The notes below the pieces were generated by a model. The model was given only the letters and a program-made list of their open reading frames with translations. It ran no database searches and was not told the DNA's origin. Below, one piece after another: positions 28,624-37,532 of a stretch of DNA of 64,000 nt; position 1 is the stretch's first letter, and each line of letters opens with the position of its first letter. The stretch lies in assembly GCF_028714775.1 (NCBI RefSeq), contig NZ_JAQTLS010000019.1, positions 21,954 through 85,953 on the forward strand, in the 5' to 3' direction. This stretch comes from Thiothrix sp. Its GTDB lineage: Bacteria; Pseudomonadota; Gammaproteobacteria; Thiotrichales; Thiotrichaceae. Made by a program: the position numbers and the translations under genes.

Positions 28624-30883
28624 CGGGCGCTAGGTTCAATCCGCCGCGCTTACCTTTTACCTGTTTCGGACGTTCGCTGACCGGAATACGGGCTTGGTAA
28701 CGGTTTGGATAGCGGTAATCGAAGGTACGGTCTTGCGATTTGACCATCAAGAACCCCACCACATTCCGTTTTGCGCGGCGCAGTTGTTCAATGGTGTTCA
28801 ACAGGCGTTTACGGTTGATGTTGTCTTCATCAGTAACGATCAGCGTTGCTTGTGCCATTGCGGACAGGTAAATCGCATCGGCAAACCCCGCAACGGGTGG
28901 CGCATCAATAATGACGCTATCAAAATGCCGAGGAGCAAGTGCCAACAATTGCGCCATCGCAGGGCTAGAGACCATCCGTACCGGATCAGCATTTAGGGTT
29001 CCGGCAGTCACCAGATACAAACCTTTAACATCACGCACTGGCAGGGTAACAGTACCAATATCGACTTCTCCGCCCAGAAAATTACTTAAACCCTTGTAGT
29101 TATCCACCCCCATTTTCGTGTGGAGGGATGGCTTGCGCAGGTCAGCATCAATCAACAGCACTTTGAAACCTTGCTGCGCTTGACTCACGGCAATATTGAC
29201 CGCTGACGTAGATTTGCCCTCACCAGGATTGACACTGGTAATCAAAGTAACACGCGGCGCACCACCCGGCAGGATGAAGCGTAAGTTGGCTGTTGCCACC
29301 CGGTAAGCCTCCGCCAGCGAGGAGCCGACATCATGGATGACTGCGATAGCCAATTTGTTTTTAGCCAAGTTGCGTACACGCGGAATTGTGCCCAATACCG
29401 GCAAACCACTGAGTGCCTGCAACTCACTGACCGAAGCCACCGTTTGCCCAAGGGTTTCCCGCAACAGTGCAATACCTGCCCCCAACATTAAGCCGACCAA
29501 ACTGCCAATAATCAGGTTGAGCGTCCGTTTGGGACGGAAAATATCATCGGATGGCACAGCAATATCCACAATTTTGATATTGCTGCTGGTCACATTGGCA
29601 GCAACGTTGACCTCTTTCATGCGCTGCAACAAACCGTCGTACAAGTTACGGCTGGTTTCCACCTCACGTTTCAGGGCGTTGTATTCAATGCTGCGGTCAC
29701 GCAGGTTGACCAACTCTCCCTTGAAAGCATCCAGTTCAGCACGCACCCCATCTTCCAACTTTTTCGCCGCTGCATAATCAGCCTGCAACGATTGTTTTAG
29801 CCCACCCACTTCGTTTTGCAGTTGGCTACGGGTTTCCTGTATTTGTTGTTGTAGGCTCTGCATTTCCGGGTAAGCGGGTTTGAACAGTTTGAGCTTTTCC
29901 TGATACTGCGCTTCCAACGTGACCAAATTTTGCTTGATGCCTGTGATAACTGGATTATTCAGGACTTCACGCACATTGCCTGTCCTATTCCCTTGGATCA
30001 TCAGGCTTTCCGCCTGAATCCGGTTACGTTCAGCAGCACCTAAGGCTAAATACAGGTCATCCAACTTTTTGGATTCGCTGGACTGCGCAGATTGCTCTGA
30101 GCCGCCATTATTCACATCCAAGATATTATTCTGCTTGGCGTATTCAACCAATTTCGCCTCTTGCATGGTCAAGCGGGTACGGGCTTTCTCCATCTCCTGT
30201 TCCAGAAACGCTTTGGCATAGGAATCCGTTTCGCTCTGGGAGTTGATGTTTTCTTTGATAAAAGCATTAACCAAGGCATTGACGATTTCCGCTGACAGCA
30301 CCGGATCAGGGCTTTCGTAAAAGACTTTGACCAAATGGGTCTTTTCAATCGGTTCGACATACAGGTTCTTGGCAAAAACTGCCACGTAATCAACTGGCTT
30401 GGCGGCATTATTACCCTCATCCCTAGTAGGCAACAGGCTTTTCAGGAATGCTTTCAGCGGGTTGGGCTTGGGTGCTTTCCCAAACAAACGTTGTTGCAAG
30501 TTCAGCTCAGCCATCACCGTTTCCGCCAACTTGCGGCTTTTCAGTTGCTCGTATTGGGTGCGGAAGAAAGGGTCTTGTTCCCCCATGTCAGGTGAGGTAG
30601 TGCTTACCGTGCCAAAATTGACGACTTGCGCCCCTTCTTTTTCAATTTGTACCGTAGCACCTGCCCGGTATGAGGGCGGGGTTGTCCACGTAAAATAGGC
30701 CGTCAGCAACATGACCGTCAAAGCAATCAGCAATAATGTCCATTTTTGCCGAACCAGACGACGCCACACATCTTCAAGGCTCAAACCGTTTGCAGCCCCC
30801 GTAACAGGCAGCGTCATGCGGGGGGCAGGCACGCCAGCGTCCGGCGGGTAGTTGAGCATTTTTTCATTAGAAATAATTTGCAT
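28613..30883 (-). CDS. Polysaccharide co-polymerase/tyrosine autokinase, Wzc/EpsG-like
   Basis: Controls chain length and export of surface polysaccharide. The 756-residue protein has a Wzz-type N-terminal domain with a first membrane helix (about 50-68), a long periplasmic coiled coil, a second helix (LIIGSLVGLMLGAGIALL), and a BY-kinase domain with Walker A GEGKSTSAVNIA, Walker A' LLIDADLRKPS and Walker B SVIIDAPP. The tail has only three tyrosines (DYRYPNRY), about 30 residues before the end, rather than the usual terminal cluster. The ATG at 30883 (MQIISNEK) is chosen; the longer frame to 30952 lacks support. It diverges from the FemAB-like gene. Confidence 0.9.
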   Translation of the reverse strand: MQIISNEKMLNYPPDAGVPAPRMTLPVTGAANGLSLEDVWRRLVRQKWTLLLIALTVMLLTAYFTWTTPPSYRAGATVQIEKEGAQVVNFGTVSTTSPDMGEQDPFFRTQYEQLKSRKLAETVMAELNLQQRLFGKAPKPNPLKAFLKSLLPTRDEGNNAAKPVDYVAVFAKNLYVEPIEKTHLVKVFYESPDPVLSAEIVNALVNAFIKENINSQSETDSYAKAFLEQEMEKARTRLTMQEAKLVEYAKQNNILDVNNGGSEQSAQSSESKKLDDLYLALGAAERNRIQAESLMIQGNRTGNVREVLNNPVITGIKQNLVTLEAQYQEKLKLFKPAYPEMQSLQQQIQETRSQLQNEVGGLKQSLQADYAAAKKLEDGVRAELDAFKGELVNLRDRSIEYNALKREVETSRNLYDGLLQRMKEVNVAANVTSSNIKIVDIAVPSDDIFRPKRTLNLIIGSLVGLMLGAGIALLRETLGQTVASVSELQALSGLPVLGTIPRVRNLAKNKLAIAVIHDVGSSLAEAYRVATANLRFILPGGAPRVTLITSVNPGEGKSTSAVNIAVSQAQQGFKVLLIDADLRKPSLHTKMGVDNYKGLSNFLGGEVDIGTVTLPVRDVKGLYLVTAGTLNADPVRMVSSPAMAQLLALAPRHFDSVIIDAPPVAGFADAIYLSAMAQATLIVTDEDNINRKRLLNTIEQLRRAKRNVVGFLMVKSQDRTFDYRYPNRYQARIPVSERPKQVKGKRGGLNLAPVSS

Positions 30884-31109
30884 AACGTTTCTAGTAATAT
30901 CGTTGTTCTGACACCTGTATTGTCTGCGCCCTGCCCCACAGCCGCAAACCATAAACTAGCATTCGTAAGCGTTTTATGGACAAACGGATAGCCCCCCAAT
31001 TTTGCTTGCCTTTCACCCCACAAAGCCCGCCCGTTAATCTGCCGGAACTGGCAAGCCTGCCTTGAAAACCCTACAAATGGGGGAATCAAAAAAATCAAGA
31101 TGATGCCGC
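30884..31109. promoter_or_regulatory. Divergent intergenic region between the kinase and FemAB-like genes
   Basis: 226 bases that must hold promoters for both arms of the polysaccharide locus. I see no promoter with two good boxes and no strong hairpin. There is no credible ORF. Confidence 0.4.
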
Positions 31110-32108
31110 ATGACCCTACTGATAACACCCGACCCAAACTTGTTGGAACAGCCTGTTTCCGCAGCGGTTTTCTCCACGCCAGCATTCCGCGCCATCATCG
31201 CCCACGAATTCAGGCTCAAAGCGGTGCAGATACACATGCAGGCCGACGGGAAAAGCGTGCTGATCCCTGCATTTATGCGCCGCACGCTATGGGGAAAAAA
31301 GACCCTTATTCTTGGCGCGGGCTTCGATAAAACCGGCGTTATCCCAGATATTGCTGCCAACGCTTACAGCCAAATTATCGAACAACTTGCACAGGAACTG
31401 AGCGCGACAGACATCAGTACGTTGGAAATTCGCACCACCCAACACATCCCCTGCCTGACCGATGAGTCCGACAAGGTGGAACTGAACATTGATATAAACA
31501 CTGGCGTCGAGGCCATCTGGAACGGGCTTTCCACCAACACCCGCAAAAATATTCGCCGTCCGCTGAAACAGGGGTTTACTGCCGTTGTAGGCAAAACACC
31601 TGCATTGCTGGATGAATTTTACCAACTCTACCGCATGAGCCTGCACGATATTGGCAGCCTTCCACACCCACAACAATTTTTCACGGATTTATTGGCACAA
31701 TGCCCCGAACATCTGGAAATTTTCGTTGGTTATATGGACGGCATCCCGGTGGTATCTTCGGTAAATTTTATCAGTACAGATGAAATTTACGGCGCGTGGT
31801 CAGGCATTCACAGCGCTTATAAAAAGCACAATGTTTTCATCGCCATGCTATGGAAAATGGTTGAACACTGCGGAACCCGCGGGCGCAAAACCTATAACTT
31901 GGGGCGCTCGTCAGAAGGCAGCAACCCCTACCTGTTCAAGCTAAAACTCGCCAACCGGGCACACAAAATTTACTACTACCGAGTCAAGATTGCGCCCCCC
32001 CAAAAAACGCATTCGCGGGTACATGACGCCGCCTCATGGTTAATCCGCCATACCCCGGAAGCGGTGATGTACGGGCTTTCCCGCACCTTGATCCACAAAT
32101 TTTATTGA
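31110..32108 (+). CDS. FemAB/GNAT-like acyltransferase of an exopolysaccharide locus
   Basis: A 332-residue protein resembling the FemAB-like GNAT proteins found in PEP-CTERM/XrtA-type exopolysaccharide loci. The C-terminal half has the recognisable pattern NTRKNIRRPLKQG, LYRMSLHDIGSLPHP, AWSGIHSAYKKHNV and YNLGRSSEGSNPYLFKLK. The family is thought to transfer aminoacyl or acyl groups; the acceptor here is unknown. It is the first of three plus-strand genes. Confidence 0.78.
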   Translation: MTLLITPDPNLLEQPVSAAVFSTPAFRAIIAHEFRLKAVQIHMQADGKSVLIPAFMRRTLWGKKTLILGAGFDKTGVIPDIAANAYSQIIEQLAQELSATDISTLEIRTTQHIPCLTDESDKVELNIDINTGVEAIWNGLSTNTRKNIRRPLKQGFTAVVGKTPALLDEFYQLYRMSLHDIGSLPHPQQFFTDLLAQCPEHLEIFVGYMDGIPVVSSVNFISTDEIYGAWSGIHSAYKKHNVFIAMLWKMVEHCGTRGRKTYNLGRSSEGSNPYLFKLKLANRAHKIYYYRVKIAPPQKTHSRVHDAASWLIRHTPEAVMYGLSRTLIHKFY

Positions 32109-32115
32109 AACACTA

Positions 32116-33276
32116 ATGACTAACAACATGAAAATCCTAGAAGTTTGCACCGTCAGCAGCTCTGCTTACGCACTGGTTTTCCAGCGTGCCCACGCGCTCA
32201 ACCAACGCCATGCCGGACGTATGCAGGTTGACTTATTGTGCAGTGATGGCCCGGAAGTCGCCTTGATGCAGGAAAAAGGGATGCAGGCGCTAGTCGAAAC
32301 CCTACACCGCAGCTTAAACCCGCTACAACTGGCACGTTCTGCATGGAATTTGCGCCGTGCTATCAAACGCGGCGGCTATGACGCAGTACACCTGCATTTC
32401 GGCATCCCCGGTCTGGTTGGGCGTTTTCTGGCTTTGTTCGACCAGCAAACGGTGTGGATTTACCAAAGTCACGGTTACAGCATTGCGGAAAATACCAGCC
32501 CATTAGCGCGTTGGGTTTACCTGCTGATCGAGAAAGCGCTGAAAAAAACCGTACGCTATTCGCTGTTCCAATTGCATGGAGACATGGAACTGGCGCGGCA
32601 ACACAAATTGCTCTCTGAAGAACAAATGGTTTATTTGGGAAATGGCGTTGACCTGCAACGGTTTGCCCCCGCCAGTGAGGAAAGGGACGCAGGACACCCA
32701 ACCGTATTTGGAATGGTGGCGAGGTTTGAACCGATCAAGAACCATGCGTTATTGCTGGATGCGGTGGAATTACTGGCAAAACAGACCCGTGATTTCAAGG
32801 TAAAACTGATTGGTCAGGGGCATCTGAAGGCGCAAGTGCAAGCGCTTATCCAGCAAAAAGGGTTGGCTGATGTGGTGGAAATTGCGGAATACAGCAACGA
32901 CATGCCGGAATTTTACCGCAGCATTGATGTGGGGATGTTAACCTCGTTTGCCGAAGGCATCCCGCGTGCTTTGATTGAACCAATGGCCTGCGGCAAGCCC
33001 GTGATCTGCACCGATGTCAAAGGTAGCCGCGAAGCCATCATTGACCAGCAAACCGGATTCAAATCCCCCATTGGTTCAGCCGCAGAATTGGCGCAACACA
33101 TGCTTTGGTTTATCCAACACCCGCAACAATGCCAGCAAATGGGTAACGCCGCACGCGAACATGCCCTCCAACACTTTGCTGAAGAACGCATCATCAACGC
33201 GCTCGGCAAGCTCTACCTGTCTTGCGGCGAGCCCCTTCATCAGGAGAAAACCCATGATCTTCACTGCCGACATTGA
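32116..33276 (+). CDS. Glycosyltransferase family 4-like
   Basis: A 386-residue GT-B enzyme. The N-terminal domain binds acceptor (VHLHFGIPGLVG), and the C-terminal donor domain has GMVARFEPIKNHALLLDA and the EX7E-type region SFAEGIPRALIEPMACGKP. The sugar donor cannot be read from sequence. The start may be 32116 or the in-frame ATG at 32128. Its last 23 bases overlap the deacetylase gene. Confidence 0.88.
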   Translation: MTNNMKILEVCTVSSSAYALVFQRAHALNQRHAGRMQVDLLCSDGPEVALMQEKGMQALVETLHRSLNPLQLARSAWNLRRAIKRGGYDAVHLHFGIPGLVGRFLALFDQQTVWIYQSHGYSIAENTSPLARWVYLLIEKALKKTVRYSLFQLHGDMELARQHKLLSEEQMVYLGNGVDLQRFAPASEERDAGHPTVFGMVARFEPIKNHALLLDAVELLAKQTRDFKVKLIGQGHLKAQVQALIQQKGLADVVEIAEYSNDMPEFYRSIDVGMLTSFAEGIPRALIEPMACGKPVICTDVKGSREAIIDQQTGFKSPIGSAAELAQHMLWFIQHPQQCQQMGNAAREHALQHFAEERIINALGKLYLSCGEPLHQEKTHDLHCRH

Positions 33277-34060
33277 AGATTGGCAACAATCGGTATACGA
33301 CTTTGATCGCCCCGTTTCCAACCGGGTATTGCGCAATACCAGCCGCTTGCTGGACATTTTGGGCAATCACGGCGTTACTGGCACATTTTTCGTGCAAGGC
33401 ATGGTGGCGGAAAAATTCCCTCAACTGGTCAAAGCCATCGCCCACGCAGGTCATGAGGTCGCCTGCCATTCCTACAGCCACCGCCGAATTTACAACCTCA
33501 CCGAAGCACAATTCCGTGAAGAAATGCGCCGTTCGGTCAGCTCGCTGGAAGACATTACTGGCAACAAAGTGATCGGTTTCCGCGCCCCAACCTTTTCGGT
33601 ACGCGATGAGTTTTTGGACTGGTACTGTGACATCCTGCATGAACAAGGGATCATTTACGACTCCTCCATCATGCTGGCGACCGTGCGTAGCTGTTACGGT
33701 TTTAGCGATGACGGTATCTTGCAACGGCTTGCTGCACGTGGGCTGGACAGTTACCCGATGAGTGTTACGCGCGTGCTGGGCAAGAACCTGCCGGTACTGG
33801 GCGGTGGCTATTTTCGCATTTACCCGTACTGGTTAACCCACTGGCTGGCGCGGGGGCTGGATCATCGCACCAGTATTTTTTACATGCACCCTTATGAGCT
33901 GGATACCCACGAATACCGCGAGATGTCGCAACTTGTCGATATTCCACCCAAAATGGCAGTGCACCAGTTTGCACGACGCGGCAGCATGAAAATAAAACTG
34001 CAAAAACTGCTGCACGATTACCCGTTCAGTTCGTTTCGGGATGTTTATTACCCGGCATAA
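33254..34060 (+). CDS. Polysaccharide deacetylase (NodB fold), PEP-CTERM-locus type
   Basis: Probably removes acetyl groups from N-acetylated sugars in the polymer. The 268-residue protein begins FTADIEDWQQ with the catalytic-base Asp, then has the metal-site HSYSHRRIY and FRAPTFSV, and TSIFYMHPYEL near the end. This layout matches the deacetylase subfamily described for XrtA/PEP-CTERM loci. AGGAG lies seven bases before the ATG at 33254. The 3' end overlaps the opposite-strand glycosyltransferase by 35 bases. Confidence 0.88.
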   Translation: MIFTADIEDWQQSVYDFDRPVSNRVLRNTSRLLDILGNHGVTGTFFVQGMVAEKFPQLVKAIAHAGHEVACHSYSHRRIYNLTEAQFREEMRRSVSSLEDITGNKVIGFRAPTFSVRDEFLDWYCDILHEQGIIYDSSIMLATVRSCYGFSDDGILQRLAARGLDSYPMSVTRVLGKNLPVLGGGYFRIYPYWLTHWLARGLDHRTSIFYMHPYELDTHEYREMSQLVDIPPKMAVHQFARRGSMKIKLQKLLHDYPFSSFRDVYYPA

Positions 34061-35195
34061 GTCCGCGTAGCAAACGGCGGTAAGCATCGACGACTGCATC
34101 CAAACTGTACAGTGCCGTTATGCGTTGCTGTGCCCGCTCGCCTAAAGTTTGGCGCTGCGCTGGCGTTTGTTGCAGAATAATTTCCCACGCTTTTGCCAAA
34201 GCACGCGCATCGCCTGAGGAGACAACCAACCCAGTATCTGCCACACATTCGGCAATATCCCCAACATCGGTCGCCACACACGGCACGCCTTGCGCCATTG
34301 CTTCCGCCAAAAATAGCGGGAAAGCCTCGCGTTGCGACGACAGTGTGGCAATATCCAATGCCGCGATCAAACGGGATGCATCCGTGCGCACGTCTAACAG
34401 ATGCACCTTGGACTGATCCGGCACAGTTTCCAATAAAGTTTTCAGCGCGGGATTCGCAGCAGACATCCCTTCACCCGCCAGCAAGAAATGTGCGGCTTGC
34501 CCACTTTGCTGCAACAAGCTGATGGCGGCGAACAAGTTAGGAATATCCTTTTCCGGGACGGCGCGAGTCAAACTGCCAATCAACAGCGCATCCGCAGGGA
34601 TACCGAGTTCCTGCCGGACTTGGCGATAATACTCCTCTCGATGACTCTCTTGGTGCGATGGAATGCCATTGGCAATCACTTGTGCGTGTTCAGTCGCATA
34701 CCCCAATTCCTGATGGCGCTGCATACTGCGGCGCGAAACATACACAATCCGCTGGGGAAAACGGGATAACCACCGCCCGACTTTGAGCACCAGCGCATGT
34801 TGGAAACGCTCCAGCGTGGCCTGTTCCGGGGTGTGATGCATTCCCCACAGCAAGAGCGGACGACGACCGGAAAACCACCAAAGCAAAGTGGCGAACAAAT
34901 TGCCGTGATGCATCCAGCCGTGGATGATTTGTGGCTTGATTCCGCGCACCCAAGCAAACAGGCGCAGCAACGACAAGGGCAGTTTCACTAAATGGTTCAA
35001 GCCCAGCACATACACGGGGATACCGGCTTGCGCAAACTGCTGTTGGATGCCGTCCACCTCAACCAGCGACACCACACAAGGCTTGTAATCATCACTAAAA
35101 TCCGAACACGCCAGATTCAATAAAGCTTTTTGCGCCCCACCGACACTCAAGGAAGTGATGACATACAAAATCGTTTTTTCAGGGTGATATGCCAT
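34026..35195 (-). CDS. Glycosyltransferase family 4-like
   Basis: A 389-residue GT-B enzyme with the N-terminal VITSLSVGGAQKALLNLA, the acceptor-domain IIHGWMHHGNLFA, and the donor-site region SSQREAFPLFLAEAMAQGVP followed by CVATDVGDIAE. It is the last gene of the long minus-strand directon, overlaps the lyase gene by 17 bases at its start and overlaps the convergent deacetylase by 35 bases. Confidence 0.88.
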   Translation of the reverse strand: MAYHPEKTILYVITSLSVGGAQKALLNLACSDFSDDYKPCVVSLVEVDGIQQQFAQAGIPVYVLGLNHLVKLPLSLLRLFAWVRGIKPQIIHGWMHHGNLFATLLWWFSGRRPLLLWGMHHTPEQATLERFQHALVLKVGRWLSRFPQRIVYVSRRSMQRHQELGYATEHAQVIANGIPSHQESHREEYYRQVRQELGIPADALLIGSLTRAVPEKDIPNLFAAISLLQQSGQAAHFLLAGEGMSAANPALKTLLETVPDQSKVHLLDVRTDASRLIAALDIATLSSQREAFPLFLAEAMAQGVPCVATDVGDIAECVADTGLVVSSGDARALAKAWEIILQQTPAQRQTLGERAQQRITALYSLDAVVDAYRRLLRGLMPGNKHPETN

Positions 35196-36771
35196 TCAGG
35201 AATGCCTCCAGATTGGTGTAGCCATCGCCATTGCTGTCGCTCGCGGCATCGCTGCTGTCGGCGGGGTTTAACCCGAAACGTTTTTCCCAATCATCCGCCA
35301 TACCGTCTTTATCCGCATCGGGGTACGGTTCTGCTGTTTTTGCAGGCACAGGAAATCCACCGACTTGATCCTCATGCCACGGGAATTTTTCGTTTAAGTA
35401 AGTTCCCGTGCGGTACTCTTCCAGAAAACGCTGGTCAATCGTATCCCGCCCATCCAACCACACCCCATCTGCCCCCAAACGCTGGCTTGCACCGACACTG
35501 GCTTGCAACACGGCTTCCAGCTTTTCAGCATTTTGCACCGTAACGGGTATCTTGCTGGTGGCTACGGGTTTCGCGCTTTTCCACGCAGCATCTATTTGCC
35601 CATCAAGGCAATGCGCGGTTTTATTAGTGGTGTAATGGCAGACCAATTCCCAATCGCTTGCCTGCCGATCTGCCCTGCTCTTATCCAAATTGCCTTGCAA
35701 ATACAGGATTGGGAAACCGGATACGGCATTCCACCAAGCATTCGGATCAGAGGGGGCGTATTCGGGGCGGTCAACAGCGGCTGGAACCAGATGGATAGGC
35801 CACCGCGACAATTCATCAGGGGAGGTTTGCGGGCCGGGTTTCCAAATATTGCCTACGATGTCCATCTTAATCCCTCCCGCAATCACCGTCGGCAACCACT
35901 GCCAGTTGTAGATAATATTGTTGATCAAGCTACCGCTTTTGATGAGGAAATCGGCATTGCGCTTTTGCGAATGCAGCAGCAGGTTATGGTGAAAACTGAT
36001 CCGTTCCGGCGCGTGGTCACCCTCAAAACCTGCCATGAAACCACCGCCCGGATGTCCTAAACCCTTATCATCCTGAATCAGGGCTTCACCAATCAGGTTC
36101 CACGAAAGCGCTACATCCGTAAGGTCTGCGTGACCCATGTCGTAAATGCTGACACCTTCGGCAGGCATCCAACTGACCGAACAATGATCAATGATGACAT
36201 CGTGCGCCCCTTCGCCCACCATCAGGGTTTCAGGGTTTTGCTGATTGGGAATCGCTAAATCCTTATTCCTGCCCGTGCGCAAACGCAAATAGCGCAACAC
36301 CACATCATGGGTTTCGATGGCAATCCCAGCATTGCGGACAGTAATCCCGCCCGCAGGTGCAGTCTGCCCCGCAACCGTCAAATAGGGGCTAGTAACACGG
36401 ATGGTGGTATTGCGTGTGTAATCATAGCCATGCGCGGTGTTCTGGAGTTTGAATTCCTGTAAAGCAATGGTTCCTGCGACGCGGAATACCACGGTGCGCG
36501 GATACGGCTGGAGTAATGCCCAACGCAACGTGCCGGGAACCAGCTTGGCGGGGTCATTCAAATCTTCGGTGGTGCATTCCCCAACACATGGGTCATCCAA
36601 ACGGTCAACAATCAGCACCTTGCCGCCCCGCCCGCCTTGCGCCAAAGCACCATCACCTTCCGCACCGGGAAATGCAGGCAATAGCCCCGCAGCATACCCC
36701 GCACCTGAGCAGACAAAAATTATCAGGCAAAGCACAAAAGCAAACTTCAACGGTGGAACAGCGTTACGCAT
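35179..36771 (-). CDS. Secreted pectate-lyase-like protein with calcium-repeat C-terminus
   Basis: A predicted secreted beta-helix enzyme of 530 residues. A signal peptide (about 1-28, LCLIIFVCSGAGYA) is followed by FPGAEGDGALAQGGRGG and the PL1-like core (RLRTGRNKD, VIIDHCSVSW, FHHNLLLHSQKRN). The C-terminus carries Asp-rich repeats (DADKDGMADDWE, DSNGDGYTNLEAFL) like thrombospondin type 3 or dockerin calcium loops. In this cluster it more likely trims or remodels the polymer than attacks plant pectin; that is inference. The ATG at 36771 has AGGG eight bases upstream. Confidence 0.82.
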   Translation of the reverse strand: MRNAVPPLKFAFVLCLIIFVCSGAGYAAGLLPAFPGAEGDGALAQGGRGGKVLIVDRLDDPCVGECTTEDLNDPAKLVPGTLRWALLQPYPRTVVFRVAGTIALQEFKLQNTAHGYDYTRNTTIRVTSPYLTVAGQTAPAGGITVRNAGIAIETHDVVLRYLRLRTGRNKDLAIPNQQNPETLMVGEGAHDVIIDHCSVSWMPAEGVSIYDMGHADLTDVALSWNLIGEALIQDDKGLGHPGGGFMAGFEGDHAPERISFHHNLLLHSQKRNADFLIKSGSLINNIIYNWQWLPTVIAGGIKMDIVGNIWKPGPQTSPDELSRWPIHLVPAAVDRPEYAPSDPNAWWNAVSGFPILYLQGNLDKSRADRQASDWELVCHYTTNKTAHCLDGQIDAAWKSAKPVATSKIPVTVQNAEKLEAVLQASVGASQRLGADGVWLDGRDTIDQRFLEEYRTGTYLNEKFPWHEDQVGGFPVPAKTAEPYPDADKDGMADDWEKRFGLNPADSSDAASDSNGDGYTNLEAFLNGISP

Positions 36772-36776
36772 TAACC

Positions 36777-37523
36777 CTACCCTGCTTTCAGCCAAAACAA
36801 GTTGGCTTTCAAATCACGGATATGCAGCACGTACAACAACACTTTCTTGAATGTAGGGATATACCACGGCTCCTTTTCCGCCTGCGAAGACACCGCTCTT
36901 AAACCAACCGAGCTAAACAACGCCAGCCATTGCCGCTCGGAACGGTAGCACACCCCAACTCCGGCGGTGTTAGCCCCCAACTTTTTGGTCAACGGCGCTA
37001 ACCAGCGGGACGAACTGATATAAAAAATCAGGTAGCTGGGCAAACCATCCAGTAAGATGCCGTCGCACAGGTTCTCAAACACTGAAACCCGTCCCTTCGG
37101 CGTCAAATGCCGCCGCGCCAAACCCACGGCAGAACGCACGTTTTCGCGGGTTTGTGCGTAACTGTCAGCCACCAAATGGTGCAGCAGCCAATTCATGAAA
37201 ACGATGTCAAATTGCTGCCCGGCAAGTTTGGCCTCCATGTCCTCAACCGAGGCCAGCAAAATGGTTTTGCGCGGATTCGGTTTATTACGGCGGATCAGCA
37301 ACTCCGAATTATCTAGCACCACAGCACGTGCTTCCGGGTAACGGTACAGCAGCCGATCGGTAAAAATACCATTTCCCCCTCCCAAATCTAAAAAGCAAAA
37401 CTTGCCATCAGGAAAATCCCGGTCAATACATTGGGTTATTAGGTTCCAACGTTCGACGAACATATCATCGGTATCAAATTCGCTCAGTTGCTCATCCGAT
37501 AACTGCTTTAATTCCATTTGCAT
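36777..37523 (-). CDS. Class I SAM-dependent methyltransferase
   Basis: A 248-residue protein with the SAM-binding motif FLDLGGGNGIFTDRLL, then AVVLDNSELLI and FDIVFMNWLLHH. The substrate is unknown; the position between a GlfT2-like transferase and a lyase suggests methylation of a sugar or lipid-linked intermediate. GGGAGG lies four bases before the ATG at 37523. Confidence 0.85.
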   Translation of the reverse strand: MQMELKQLSDEQLSEFDTDDMFVERWNLITQCIDRDFPDGKFCFLDLGGGNGIFTDRLLYRYPEARAVVLDNSELLIRRNKPNPRKTILLASVEDMEAKLAGQQFDIVFMNWLLHHLVADSYAQTRENVRSAVGLARRHLTPKGRVSVFENLCDGILLDGLPSYLIFYISSSRWLAPLTKKLGANTAGVGVCYRSERQWLALFSSVGLRAVSSQAEKEPWYIPTFKKVLLYVLHIRDLKANLFWLKAG

Positions 37524-37532
37524 AATACCTCC

